DNA of 52,863 bases from assembly GCA_029781975.1 (NCBI GenBank), contig JAKOVQ010000006.1, positions 1 through 52,863 of the forward strand. Reading direction: 5' to 3'. Under the pieces are notes generated by a model. The model was not told the origin of the DNA, did not search any database, and was given only the letters and a program-made list of their open reading frames with translations. The position numbers were made by a program, and so were the translations under genes. Of this stretch, positions 1-7,589 are shown in pieces (position 1 is the first letter of the stretch; each line of letters begins with the position of its first letter). The DNA comes from Acidobacteriota bacterium (GTDB taxonomy: Bacteria > Acidobacteriota > Thermoanaerobaculia > UBA5066).

Positions 1-128
1 TTCCAGTACCAGAGCCGGGACTCCGGCATCCCCGCCTCCCGCGCGAACGCCGCCGCCGACTTCCCGCTCGCCTTCCACCGCGACAACACCTTCGCCATCT
101 CCCGACGCTTCGCCTCGCGCTTTCCCAT
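1..128 (-). CDS. IS66-type TnpA-like transposon accessory protein, partial
   Basis: The reading frame starts at ATG 128-126 and runs leftward off the window edge, so only the first 42 residues are visible. They read as a basic start followed by a helix-turn-helix pattern (SRWKASGKSAAAFAREAG, then MPESRLWYW). This pattern, a Trp, then SG.S...F....G, then a Trp-containing recognition helix, is typical of the small IS66-family TnpA/accessory proteins that bind the element's ends. The rest of the element (tnpB, tnpC, inverted repeats) would lie outside the window. It sits 30 bp from a low-G+C gene pair and a broken subtilase, which fits a mobile or recently rearranged edge. A stand-alone HTH protein of the same fold is the alternative. 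Confidence 0.6.
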   Translation of the reverse strand, partial: MGKREAKRREMAKVLSRWKASGKSAAAFAREAGMPESRLWYW

Positions 129-158
129 CGGTGCCTCCGCGCTACGAAGACTCGGCGA

Positions 159-641
159 TTACATCGAGCCCGAGAAGAACGCGGTTCGTCGGACGCTTAC
201 GACGGATGTACACCCGGCGGCCGCGCAAGCGCAGGTTTGCTCGACCCGGCTAACGGTTGCGTGAATCAGCACCTCGGGCGTGGTCTCGACCACGGTCATT
301 GCGAGATTCGAGCTGGAGTTTGTTGGCGAGAAGCAGTTCCAACTCATCCTCTCGCCGCGTTGGAGGTCCCGTCGGAGGAGGCAATCTGGGTCGGTCACCA
401 CGGCATCGCCATAGGCTCCGACGAACTGGAACGGGCGCGCATTAGAACTGGTGTTGATGGCCAAGATATCGCTCCCCCACCAGAATCTGGCCGCACCCCC
501 GTCCGGCGTGCCTGGGGTCTGAACAGCAGACCGGGCGATGACCCAGGGCACGTAGTATCGGACGGTGGGAGTCTGCGCCGAGCCAATCCGGGACATCAGG
601 CACGATCCGGCGACCCAAACAGCGAGACTACTGATGCGCAT
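159..641 (-). CDS. Secreted hypothetical protein (160 aa)
   Basis: I do not recognise the family. The protein opens with a plausible signal peptide (hydrophobic residues about 4-20, cleavage near IGSAQ) followed by a mature domain of about 137 residues. That domain is rich in Thr, Ser and aromatic residues and has a Cys cluster CACAAAGC near the C-terminus, so it is likely exported and possibly disulfide-bonded. The ATG at 641-639 overlaps the end of the subtilase frame by 14 nt, so the two are probably cotranscribed and translationally coupled. Like the subtilase catalytic part, its base composition is clearly lower in G+C than the rest of the window (34 of 60 bases G or C at 301-360 by hand count), a sign of separate ancestry. 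Confidence 0.6.
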   Translation of the reverse strand: MRISSLAVWVAGSCLMSRIGSAQTPTVRYYVPWVIARSAVQTPGTPDGGAARFWWGSDILAINTSSNARPFQFVGAYGDAVVTDPDCLLRRDLQRGERMSWNCFSPTNSSSNLAMTVVETTPEVLIHATVSRVEQTCACAAAGCTSVVSVRRTAFFSGSM

Positions 642-2325
642 TTTCCACCGCCAACGCGAAGTCCTGGCGAAACTGAGAATTGCTCGTCGGATCCATACCG
701 TCTCCCGTCAAGCTAAAGGCGGTGACCCTGACGGTTATCTGCGTGGCGCCAGCCGGAATATCACTTGCCTTGATATCAATCTTCTCGACGTTGTTCTTCC
801 GTTCGTACGTCGCCGGCCAGGGATTCCGAAGGGCGTAGCCGTCCCGAGCGCAGGAATCGATGCTCGTGTAGTAGTTGTTGCCTTGCCAGAAGTACCCCTG
901 CCCTCCGGCGCTCAGGTCGATCCGCAGGTCGAGGTCGTTGACGAGGTTCGTTTCGGTCTTTACCGGGGTCTCGCTGGCCCTGTCCGTCCAAACGAGAGCG
1001 ACGGAAACGGGCCGGCTCACGTCTGCAATCGTGAGAACTTTCGACCACGAGGCTCCGTTGCTCGACAACACCCAGCCCTGGTCGAAGAAGTAGTAGTTCG
1101 ACGCCGGCCGGAAGAGCCGATCGAGGGATACTCCGCCCCACCCCTGGTACTTGTCCGGAGCCGGTCGCATGTCGCCACAGTCTGAGCAGGACGTGCACGT
1201 CGGGCAACCTACCGCGCACGGTGCGAGGTTTCGCGCCGTTGCGACTAGGGTCGCCTTTACGAGAGCGGGCGATGGCACGCCCCCGACGATTGGAGAGAGC
1301 CACGCGCGGACCAGTGCCGCCGCTCCGCTCACCACTGGTGCCGCAAAGCTCGTTCCAAAGTGCCAAAGGTACTGACCCGAGTTGTCGAGGTTCGCATTGC
1401 AGGGGGCGGTCCCACAGTTGGTTGGGTCGTAGCTTGCCGAGCGGCGACCATATGATCTCGTTCCAGGCGCCACGAGATCAGGCTTCAGCCGCTGGTACGG
1501 AAACCCAGTCCGGCTGAAGCCTGTAATCTGCCTCGGGTTATTGGCGTTGTCGGGGTTGTTGTCTAAGCATCCAGAGGTGAAGCTCTCCTGGTTGTAAGAT
1601 TCCATCGCTCCCACGGTAATTCCGTTCTTGGCTACCCCGGGGCTAAGTACTCGCCGGTCCGTTTGTCCCGGGAGTAGGTTCCCGGCAGAGATTATGTGCA
1701 GGGCCGGGCGGGCGGGGCCAAAGACAATGTTTGGAACGTAGTCGGGATAGCCGGTGCCAAAGTCGAATTGAGCAGCCACCAATGATCGACTGGTCTTGTC
1801 AATGATTTTCGAGCTTTCGTCGTAGTCGAAGATCGTGTAGTTGTTCCAACTGTGGTTGAAGAGCGTCGCTCCTGGAGGCGACGGAGAGCCGGGTTGCGCG
1901 TCGGGTAGGGGGGACGATGCGCTCAACTCTACCAGGCCGTAGCGAAGCGATCTTTCCGAGACTCCTTGAGGCGATTCCCGCGGCAGGTCGCTCCGCCATT
2001 GCTCTTGATTGCACAGACGGTATATCTTGCAGACAGCCACCGACACACCTTGTGCGACCCCCTGCGTGAACGCGTAGCCGCCCACATCTCGGCCTGAGCT
2101 CGCGCCGCCTGAGAACCCCGCTGCAATTGAGGTCGTCATCGTGCCATGGTAGCGAAAATCGTCCGCTCTCAAGTCTGCATTTGTGAAGCCGTTGGTCAGG
2201 TCGGCCGTAAACGAAAGGCGACACCCGGCGGCAGGGTATCCGGGCGGCCGCAGGTACGGCGGACAGTATGCGGACCCGTTCTGCTGCAATCCCCCGTCGA
2301 CCCCGGTGTCGAGGAACCCGATCAC
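628..2325 (-). CDS. S8 subtilase (KP-43-like), catalytic and C-terminal part, downstream of an in-frame TAG
   Basis: This is the second part of a secreted subtilisin-family serine protease; the same frame continues upstream across a TAG at 2328-2326. Within this part the triad is complete: Asp in FLDTGVDGG (residue 6), His in YHGTMTTSIAAG (residue 60) and Ser in GTSFAAPVVSG (residue 326), with the oxyanion Asn in ISAGN (216). After about residue 420 there is a beta-rich domain with the NLVNDLDLRID motif, as in the C-terminal barrel of KP-43-type subtilases. A GTG follows the stop directly but has no Shine-Dalgarno, and a protein starting there would lack signal and propeptide. The whole is probably a pseudogene, a sequencing error, or a product of rare readthrough. 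Confidence 0.8.
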   Translation of the reverse strand: MIGFLDTGVDGGLQQNGSAYCPPYLRPPGYPAAGCRLSFTADLTNGFTNADLRADDFRYHGTMTTSIAAGFSGGASSGRDVGGYAFTQGVAQGVSVAVCKIYRLCNQEQWRSDLPRESPQGVSERSLRYGLVELSASSPLPDAQPGSPSPPGATLFNHSWNNYTIFDYDESSKIIDKTSRSLVAAQFDFGTGYPDYVPNIVFGPARPALHIISAGNLLPGQTDRRVLSPGVAKNGITVGAMESYNQESFTSGCLDNNPDNANNPRQITGFSRTGFPYQRLKPDLVAPGTRSYGRRSASYDPTNCGTAPCNANLDNSGQYLWHFGTSFAAPVVSGAAALVRAWLSPIVGGVPSPALVKATLVATARNLAPCAVGCPTCTSCSDCGDMRPAPDKYQGWGGVSLDRLFRPASNYYFFDQGWVLSSNGASWSKVLTIADVSRPVSVALVWTDRASETPVKTETNLVNDLDLRIDLSAGGQGYFWQGNNYYTSIDSCARDGYALRNPWPATYERKNNVEKIDIKASDIPAGATQITVRVTAFSLTGDGMDPTSNSQFRQDFALAVENAHQ

Positions 2326-2328
2326 CTA
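2326..2328 (-). other. In-frame amber codon interrupting the subtilase gene
   Basis: TAG separates two halves of a protein that is otherwise continuous in one frame across 628-3282. No frameshift is needed to rejoin them. With it read as an amino acid the protein would be 884 residues with triad Asp325, His379 and Ser645. Confidence 0.85.
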
Positions 2329-3282
2329 GTTCGACAGGTTGATCCCGGCGGAGGCGACGGATTGAAGGTATCCGTCCCAGAAGCGCGGACTTCCGTTGTT
2401 CGAGCCTAGGCTCATGGGCCAGGAGGATCCGGGCGTCTGCCACTGGCCCGCGACGATGCGGTTCGATCGCTCGTCCGACGGAGCGCCTGGAATCGTGTCA
2501 CGCCGCACGCTGACGACTTCCGGGAAGTCGGCCAGGTTGATCCCTTCCTGTCGGGTGAGCTCGGCGGAGAGTGTGGTCGTCGTGCCCGTGCTCCCGACGG
2601 TCGGCACGTCTCGACCTGCCGTCGACCGCAGGATGTCCGCGACGAACGCCTGCTCGGCGGCGACGACGGTGACCGTGGTGGGCGCCGGCCCGTCGTCGTC
2701 CCCCTCGCTCCGCGTGTCGAGGTTGAACCGCTTCACCCCGGCGGGGACCTCGACGACGTCGCGGACGAAGGGGAGGGTCCGCACGAGAGACTCGAATGTC
2801 TCCCTTGATCCGAACGTCAGGTAACCCTGGGTCGGAATCGGCTCGAGACACTTGACCCCGCGGGCCTCCAGGGCCTTGATCCAGGCCGGCTCGACCGGGG
2901 CCTTGAAGACGACATACGCCTGGGCCGCCGAGGTCGCACTCACGGTTTCCGCGCCGAGCGCGAAGTCGGCATCGAACGCGCGGCGGTCGCCGTCCCATGT
3001 GGCGCGCTGCAGGAAGAGCTTGTTGGCGTCAGGAAGGGCCTCGAGCGTGATGGTGCCGGCCCTCTCCAGCTTCGCCAGGACGTCCCGGTGAGCAGGAGTC
3101 GCAGGAAGGACCGTGCAGTAGCCGTCGTTGCAGAACGACTCACCGACGGCCGCGGTCCCGAGCGCCGCAGCCGGACGGACCTTCGCATCCCGGGCTCGGA
3201 CGACGAGCGTCTCCGCGGGCGCCGCTGTCGATTCAAGTGCCGCGGCAATCACCACGGCTGTCATCGTGACATGACATCTCAT
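2326..3282 (-). CDS. S8 subtilase, signal peptide and pro-region part, ending at in-frame TAG
   Basis: This is the N-terminal 318 residues of the subtilase. ATG 3282-3280 is preceded by a clear Shine-Dalgarno (GGAGG, five nt upstream), so this is the true start. A signal peptide (about residues 1-24, ending APAET) leads into a pro-region with two repeated segments resembling inhibitor-like propeptides, then a spacer rich in Thr and Asp. The frame stops with TAG at 2328-2326, immediately before the catalytic Asp region (VIGFLDTGVD resumes in the same frame). CAG (Gln) or TGG (Trp) to TAG would each be a one-base change. This half has higher G+C (43 of 60 at 2401-2460) than the catalytic half (25 of 60 at 1801-1860). 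Confidence 0.75.
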   Translation of the reverse strand: MRCHVTMTAVVIAAALESTAAPAETLVVRARDAKVRPAAALGTAAVGESFCNDGYCTVLPATPAHRDVLAKLERAGTITLEALPDANKLFLQRATWDGDRRAFDADFALGAETVSATSAAQAYVVFKAPVEPAWIKALEARGVKCLEPIPTQGYLTFGSRETFESLVRTLPFVRDVVEVPAGVKRFNLDTRSEGDDDGPAPTTVTVVAAEQAFVADILRSTAGRDVPTVGSTGTTTTLSAELTRQEGINLADFPEVVSVRRDTIPGAPSDERSNRIVAGQWQTPGSSWPMSLGSNNGSPRFWDGYLQSVASAGINLSN

Positions 3283-3535
3283 CTGACCTCCAGTTCCGAA
3301 GGGTTGTGGACCGAAAGGAGAAGCGAGTTGAACCGCATGGATGAAACCCTGTCGCAGAGACGGGCGGAGGTGGTCTCGGCCGCGAGTCCTGGGGGGTCGC
3401 GCAGGCGCGGCTGATGGATGGGGGGTGGCTCCTCACACCCTGAAGTGGCCTCGACGGGCTCTTTTTCAGACACCCCCCGCTCACTCTTCTTTCGAGCGAC
3501 AGGTAGCCGCCGCATGACGTAGAACCGGAAGGACG
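3283..3535. other. Divergent intergenic region
   Basis: 253 bp separates the leftward subtilase and the rightward secreted protein, so it must hold both promoters. Shine-Dalgarno sequences are visible at both ends (GGAGG before 3282, GGAAGGA before 3536). I see no convincing promoter pair or RNA gene; a T5 run at 3461-3465 and weak inverted repeats are the only other structure. Confidence 0.4.
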
Positions 3536-5089
3536 ATGAGATCAGCCTTCGGGCCGGGGTTCGCCTCCCCTCGCGCGCTCGTCGCGCTCGTCGCGCTCGC
3601 CTTCGTCGCGCTCGTGGCTTCCCCCCTCGCGGCTCGCTCGGAGCCTCCCGTCGTTCGCCCCCTCGAGCTCCGCCTCGCGCCGCCCCGCGACCCGACGGGG
3701 CGCCCGTGGACGATCGAGGTCCGGGACGCCGAGGGACTGGCGCCCGGCGCGCTCCTGGCGTCGGCCGAGTCGCGGCTCGACGGCAGCTGGCTCCACGCCG
3801 CCGTCCCGGCGGGGCGTCCGTTCCGCGTTCGCGCCCGGACCTCCGCCGGAGAGGTCTGGTGGGTCTCTCCCTCCCGAATCGTCCTCGCCGAGGAGACCGG
3901 GCCCATCGAGCTCGACCTCGGGATGCTCCGCGTCCACGGCGTCGCGCTCCTCGGGCGGCGCCCCCTCCACGCGGGGCTCCTCTTCCGGGATGAGGAGGGC
4001 GAGGTGGCGGTTCGACTCCGGAGCAACGCCGACGGCCTCTTCGAGGGAGCGCTGCCGCGGCCCGGGCGGTACGCCGTCCGGGTCACGTGCGACCGCCCGG
4101 CGCTCGACCGCCTGGCCGACGTGGAGGTACCCGACCCCCGTGCTCCCGGCGTGCCGCCGGAGCCGTTCGTGGAGGCGCGGTTTCGCGACCCGGCGCTCCA
4201 GGTGGAGGTGGTCGACGAGAAGGGGGAGCCGATCGCGAGGGGAATCCTGAACGAGCACCTTCGCGGCGGCGGCAACGCCGTCCGACACGACATCGTCGAC
4301 GGTGAGGTGCGAATCGAGGGACTTCCGCCCGGCAAGACCGGCCTCATCGCTTCCGCACCGCGCTGCCTGAGCCTCCTCTACTCGGCCGACGTTCCTCCCG
4401 ACGACGACCCCGAGTTCGTCCGGATGGTCTGCGAGCGGCAGATGGGCATCGTCGGGCGGGTCACGACCTCGGCCGGGAGCCCCGTCCCGGCGCTCCTCGT
4501 TCCGGGAAGCCGGGTCCGGCCGATCCGGCGGCGGGACTGGCGCGGGTTGACCTACCTTCGCGCGCCGCGCGAGCCCCGGAGGCCCGCGAGCGCCGGATGG
4601 TTCACCGCGCTCGTCCCCGCGAGCATGGAGATCGGGTGCCTTCTCGTTCCGCCCCGCGAGCTCCCAGGCTTCCTCGGGCCGTTCACCATCGACGCGAACC
4701 GCGAGACCGCCGTGACGATCCCGGCGACCGGCGGCTGGCTCGTCCTCGACGTCCCCGAGCGGGAGAGCGGCCTCTTCGCGATCCTCTATCGCGACGGCTG
4801 CGGAACGCGCGCCGACGAGCTCCTCCGGGGCGACCGGATCCCGATCAGGGGCGGGATGCGGATCGAGGCGGGGGTCTGGACAACGGGGACCTACGGCCTC
4901 TGCACCCTGACGCGCAAGGAGCTCGACTCGCCGCAGGGGAAGGACCCGCCGCCCGCGGCGTGCGTCACAGGCGAGCTGCCGGCCGGCGGCTCGCTCGTCC
5001 TCGTGGCGCCGGAGCGCGAAGATGCCGGCGACCCGAGCTCGACGATCCGGGGCGGCCGGCCTCGCCTCAGCTCGGACGGCGCCGAATGA
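3536..5089 (+). CDS. Secreted carboxypeptidase-regulatory-like protein (517 aa)
   Basis: The start at ATG 3536 has a good Shine-Dalgarno (GGAAGGA, 5 nt away). Residues about 13-33 form a strongly hydrophobic signal peptide (ALVALVALAFVALVA) encoded by near-perfect GCGCTCGTC repeats, with cleavage near AARSE. The rest is a series of beta-sandwich-like segments with recurring patterns such as SNADGLFEGALPRPGRYAVRV and VVDEKGEPIARG, which are typical of the CarboxypepD_reg/prealbumin-like fold found in many exported proteins of this type. No enzymatic motif is evident. The role is probably structural or adhesive in the periplasm or on the surface. Its 3' end overlaps the convergent nucleotidyltransferase gene by 23 bp. 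Confidence 0.7.
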   Translation: MRSAFGPGFASPRALVALVALAFVALVASPLAARSEPPVVRPLELRLAPPRDPTGRPWTIEVRDAEGLAPGALLASAESRLDGSWLHAAVPAGRPFRVRARTSAGEVWWVSPSRIVLAEETGPIELDLGMLRVHGVALLGRRPLHAGLLFRDEEGEVAVRLRSNADGLFEGALPRPGRYAVRVTCDRPALDRLADVEVPDPRAPGVPPEPFVEARFRDPALQVEVVDEKGEPIARGILNEHLRGGGNAVRHDIVDGEVRIEGLPPGKTGLIASAPRCLSLLYSADVPPDDDPEFVRMVCERQMGIVGRVTTSAGSPVPALLVPGSRVRPIRRRDWRGLTYLRAPREPRRPASAGWFTALVPASMEIGCLLVPPRELPGFLGPFTIDANRETAVTIPATGGWLVLDVPERESGLFAILYRDGCGTRADELLRGDRIPIRGGMRIEAGVWTTGTYGLCTLTRKELDSPQGKDPPPAACVTGELPAGGSLVLVAPEREDAGDPSSTIRGGRPRLSSDGAE

Positions 5090-5543
5090 CCGCCTCGAGG
5101 AGCGGGACGATCGCCCGGTCCTTGGGACGAGGGCTCGCCCGCTTGATCTCGAGGATCGTCTCGATCGAGAGGAGCCGGACGGCAGCGTCCCCGACCCGGC
5201 TCTCGACGGTGCTCGGCAGGAGGTCGTCGTAGCCTCGCCCTCCTTCGATCCGGCCGAGGACGTCGAGGCGCCCGTGGAGGGTCGTCAGGACGTGGTGGCC
5301 TTCGCCCAGGAGGAGATCTTCCCGCGGGGCGATCGGGGGCGAGCCCGGGTCGCGGACGTAGACGGCGCCGATCCCGGAGAGGACCCCGAGGAGGCGGCGG
5401 ACGTTCTCGACGGAGCGCTCGTGGACGACGTCGACGTCGAACGTCACGAACGGGGCCCCCTGGGCGACGGCGGCGAGGCCTCCGACCACGACGAACCTCA
5501 CCTCGCCGTCCGTCAGCGCCTGGAGGAGGCGTGCCGCGCTCAA
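5067..5543 (-). CDS. Nucleotidyltransferase-fold protein (158 aa)
   Basis: The sequence RFVVVGGLAAVAQGAP followed by the acidic pair in FDVDVV, and a third acidic residue in GRLDVLG, matches the minimal nucleotidyltransferase (AbiEii/MNT-like) fold. The GG...G..A loop binds the nucleotide and the Asp residues hold metal. The C-terminal helix (SIETILEIKRASPRPKDRA) is also typical of that family. I place the start at TTG 5543-5541, which overlaps the TGA of the upstream small gene (TTGA); there is no ATG or GTG nearby in frame. Coupling to the small gene resembles two-gene nucleotidyltransferase modules, some of which are toxin-antitoxin systems. The substrate is unknown. Confidence 0.7.
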   Translation of the reverse strand: MSAARLLQALTDGEVRFVVVGGLAAVAQGAPFVTFDVDVVHERSVENVRRLLGVLSGIGAVYVRDPGSPPIAPREDLLLGEGHHVLTTLHGRLDVLGRIEGGRGYDDLLPSTVESRVGDAAVRLLSIETILEIKRASPRPKDRAIVPLLEAVIRRRPS

Positions 5544-5761
5544 CGCCTCCCGGCCTCTCCCGGACCCGGGGACAGGAGGCCGGACCGGAGCGTCTCGACG
5601 AGCCCCAGGGCGTCCTCGAGCCAGGAGAGACGCTCTGCCGGCGTCATCGCAAGCATCGCGTCGACGAGGGAGAGGTCGACCCCGTTCTCGTCGAACGGGC
5701 TCCCGGCTCCCGCGTAGACGGGAGTCCCGTCGGGAAGCTCGTGGCGCTCGGGGAGGCTCAT
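5540..5761 (-). CDS. Small protein partnered with nucleotidyltransferase (73 aa)
   Basis: A 73-residue soluble protein starting MSLPERHELPDGTPVYAGAG, with a helical C-terminal half (LVDAMLAMTPAERLSWLEDA). The TPAERL helix and its position directly upstream of a nucleotidyltransferase gene recur in many genomes, in my general knowledge, but I cannot name the family. ATG 5761 has no strong Shine-Dalgarno; a further upstream Met at 5866 would add 35 unconserved-looking residues and is less likely. The stop overlaps the next start (TTGA), so the two are translationally coupled. It may be the partner or neutralising subunit of the nucleotidyltransferase; this is inference. Confidence 0.55.
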   Translation of the reverse strand: MSLPERHELPDGTPVYAGAGSPFDENGVDLSLVDAMLAMTPAERLSWLEDALGLVETLRSGLLSPGPGEAGRR

Positions 5762-5932
5762 CGCGAAAGCACCCACGAGGAGCGTAGCACCCGGGCGGCC
5801 CTGATCGTCGTCGACGCCAGCGTCCTCGCCTCCTTCCGGATCCCGATCCGATCGCAGCGTCTTCAAGAGGTCTCTCGGGTCGCCACGGGACTCGAGGAGG
5901 CGGCCCGGGGGAGGGCGTAGCGCGGGTCGCGG

Positions 5933-7524
5933 CTACCGCCTCCTGAGCTCGTCGCTCCAGAGGAGGACCCGCGCGAATTCCACCCCGTTCAGCTCTCCCC
6001 GGGAGAGCTTCCCGGAGAAGAACGCCAGCCCGTCGGCGTCCGGCTCCCTCCCGAGGAGGCGCCGGTAGCCCTGCTCGACCAGCTCCTCCGTTGGCAGCCC
6101 CGCGGTCTCCACGACGAAGCGCCGGGCGACGGCGCGCTCTCCCGGGAACGACTCGCCGCAGGCGAGGGGACGCGACGGGTCGCCTCCGAGCGCCCGGACC
6201 GTCCCGGGCTCCGGCGGCGGCGGGACAGGCACGGGGTCGGGCGCCGTGAGCAGCTCGCGCAGGATCCGTCTTCTCTCGTACCGGCCCGCGCGGAGCCGAC
6301 CCAGGTCGTGCTCGCGTCCGGCCGGATCGGGGGCGCGTCCCAGGACGCGCGAGAACGCGTCCTCCAGGAAGCGGTCGACCGTCGGGTCCGCCCCCCCCCC
6401 CCGCGTTCGAGCTCGTCCACGAGGTCGTGGAGCGGCCGATCCGTCGCGTCCCCCGCCGTCTCCCTCCGGTACCACGGGACCCCGGAGTCGATGGGGCGAA
6501 GCAGGTTCCGGAAGGTGGCGCCGGCGACGAGGGTGTCGACGAGGGCGCCGCGGGTCTCCAGGTGCGCGTCCAGGAGCCGCACGTCCTGCCTGAGCTGCCA
6601 CTCCTCGGGCTCGGATCCGAGGAGCGCCAGGTGGAGCCGGCGGACGAACTCCTCGTTCGCGACGCCTTCCCAGCGGCTCTCGAGGTCCTCGAGGGCCGAG
6701 CGGAGGCTCGCGGCCCCGGAGACCACCTTCCCGGCTCGCAGGGGCGCGTCGGGGAAGCCGAGGTCGGAGAGGAGCCGCTCGAGGAGCGTCGCATCCCAGG
6801 CACGCGGCAGGAGGCGGACGGCGGCCCCGCTCCCGGCGCGTGCCGCGGTGACGCTGTGGTAGTGCGTCTCCTCTCCCCACTCCTCGACCATTTTGAGACC
6901 GGCGCGCCGGACGATCTCCCGGACCTCCTCCGGGCGCAGCTTGACCCCGTCGTACGTCTCGGGTCCCTCGCGCTCCAGGCGCCAGCGGCCGTCCACCTGG
7001 AAGCGGACGAGGCCGCCGGGCCTGAGGACGCGCGCGGCCTCCTTCACGTAGGTCTCGATCGGCCCCTTCTCGGGGATGTGCTGGAAGACGATCCAGGAGA
7101 AGACGAGATCGAGCGACGACGCGGCGAAGCCGCGGAGCGTCCCGTCCGTCACCGAGAACCGGAGGTTGGGGCAGTCGGCGCAGGCCGCACGGGCCTGCTC
7201 GACCATCGCCGGCGAGATGTCGACGCCGTGCGCCGCCGCGACCCGCTGCGCCAGCGGCCGGAGGAGCCGTCCGACGCCGCAGCCGATCTCGAGGACGCGG
7301 GCGGCGGGGTCGAGGACGATCCCGTCGAGGACCGCTCCCTCGAGCTCGGCGGCTCCCGACGCTCGAAACGTCTCCTCGGATGCCGCGGCGCCTGTCGCGA
7401 TGAAGAACCGGGCGTCCTCCCGCGCCCTCGCGTCCCAGTCGTTGCGCATCCGGTCGGCGACCGGGGGGGGCGCCGGAGCGGCGGGGCGGGCCTTTCGGGG
7501 AAAGAGCCGATTCCAGAAGTGCAT
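5933..7524 (-). CDS. SAM methyltransferase with C-terminal DUF4214 repeats, frameshifted at a G12 tract
   Basis: ATG 7524 has GAGGAG upstream. Residues 77-87 (VLEIGCGVGRL) form SAM-binding motif I, followed by HGVDISPAM (acidic motif II) and a class I methyltransferase fold to about residue 210. Next come segments typical of DUF4214: FVRRLHLALLGSEPEEWQLR, then after the frameshift FLEDAFSRVLGRAPDPAGRE and LVEQGYRRLLGREPDADGLA. The start frame runs on to 5989 as arginine/serine-rich nonsense after the run of 12 G (6402-6391). Adding one G, or removing two, restores a continuous 530-residue protein ending at 5933. DUF4214 often occurs in glycan-linked or surface proteins, so the target may be an envelope glycan (inference). 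Confidence 0.7.
6391..6402 (-). repeat. G12 homopolymer inside coding region
   Basis: Twelve consecutive C on the plus strand (G on the coding strand) encode Gly375-Gly378 of the methyltransferase-DUF4214 protein. The good coding frame changes exactly here. Such tracts slip easily in replication and sequencing, so it is either a phase-variable switch or an assembly error. Confidence 0.85.
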
Positions 7525-7589
7525 CCGTCAGCTCCTCGTCCACGTCGTGTCGACGTCGTGCAGGGCCGCCCCGTCGGATCGCCCGCCTC

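Noticed and set aside
2326-2328. TAG as pyrrolysine or programmed readthrough
   Set aside because: Pyrrolysine is confined to special methylamine or similar contexts, and nothing here suggests it. A mutated or misread codon is simpler.
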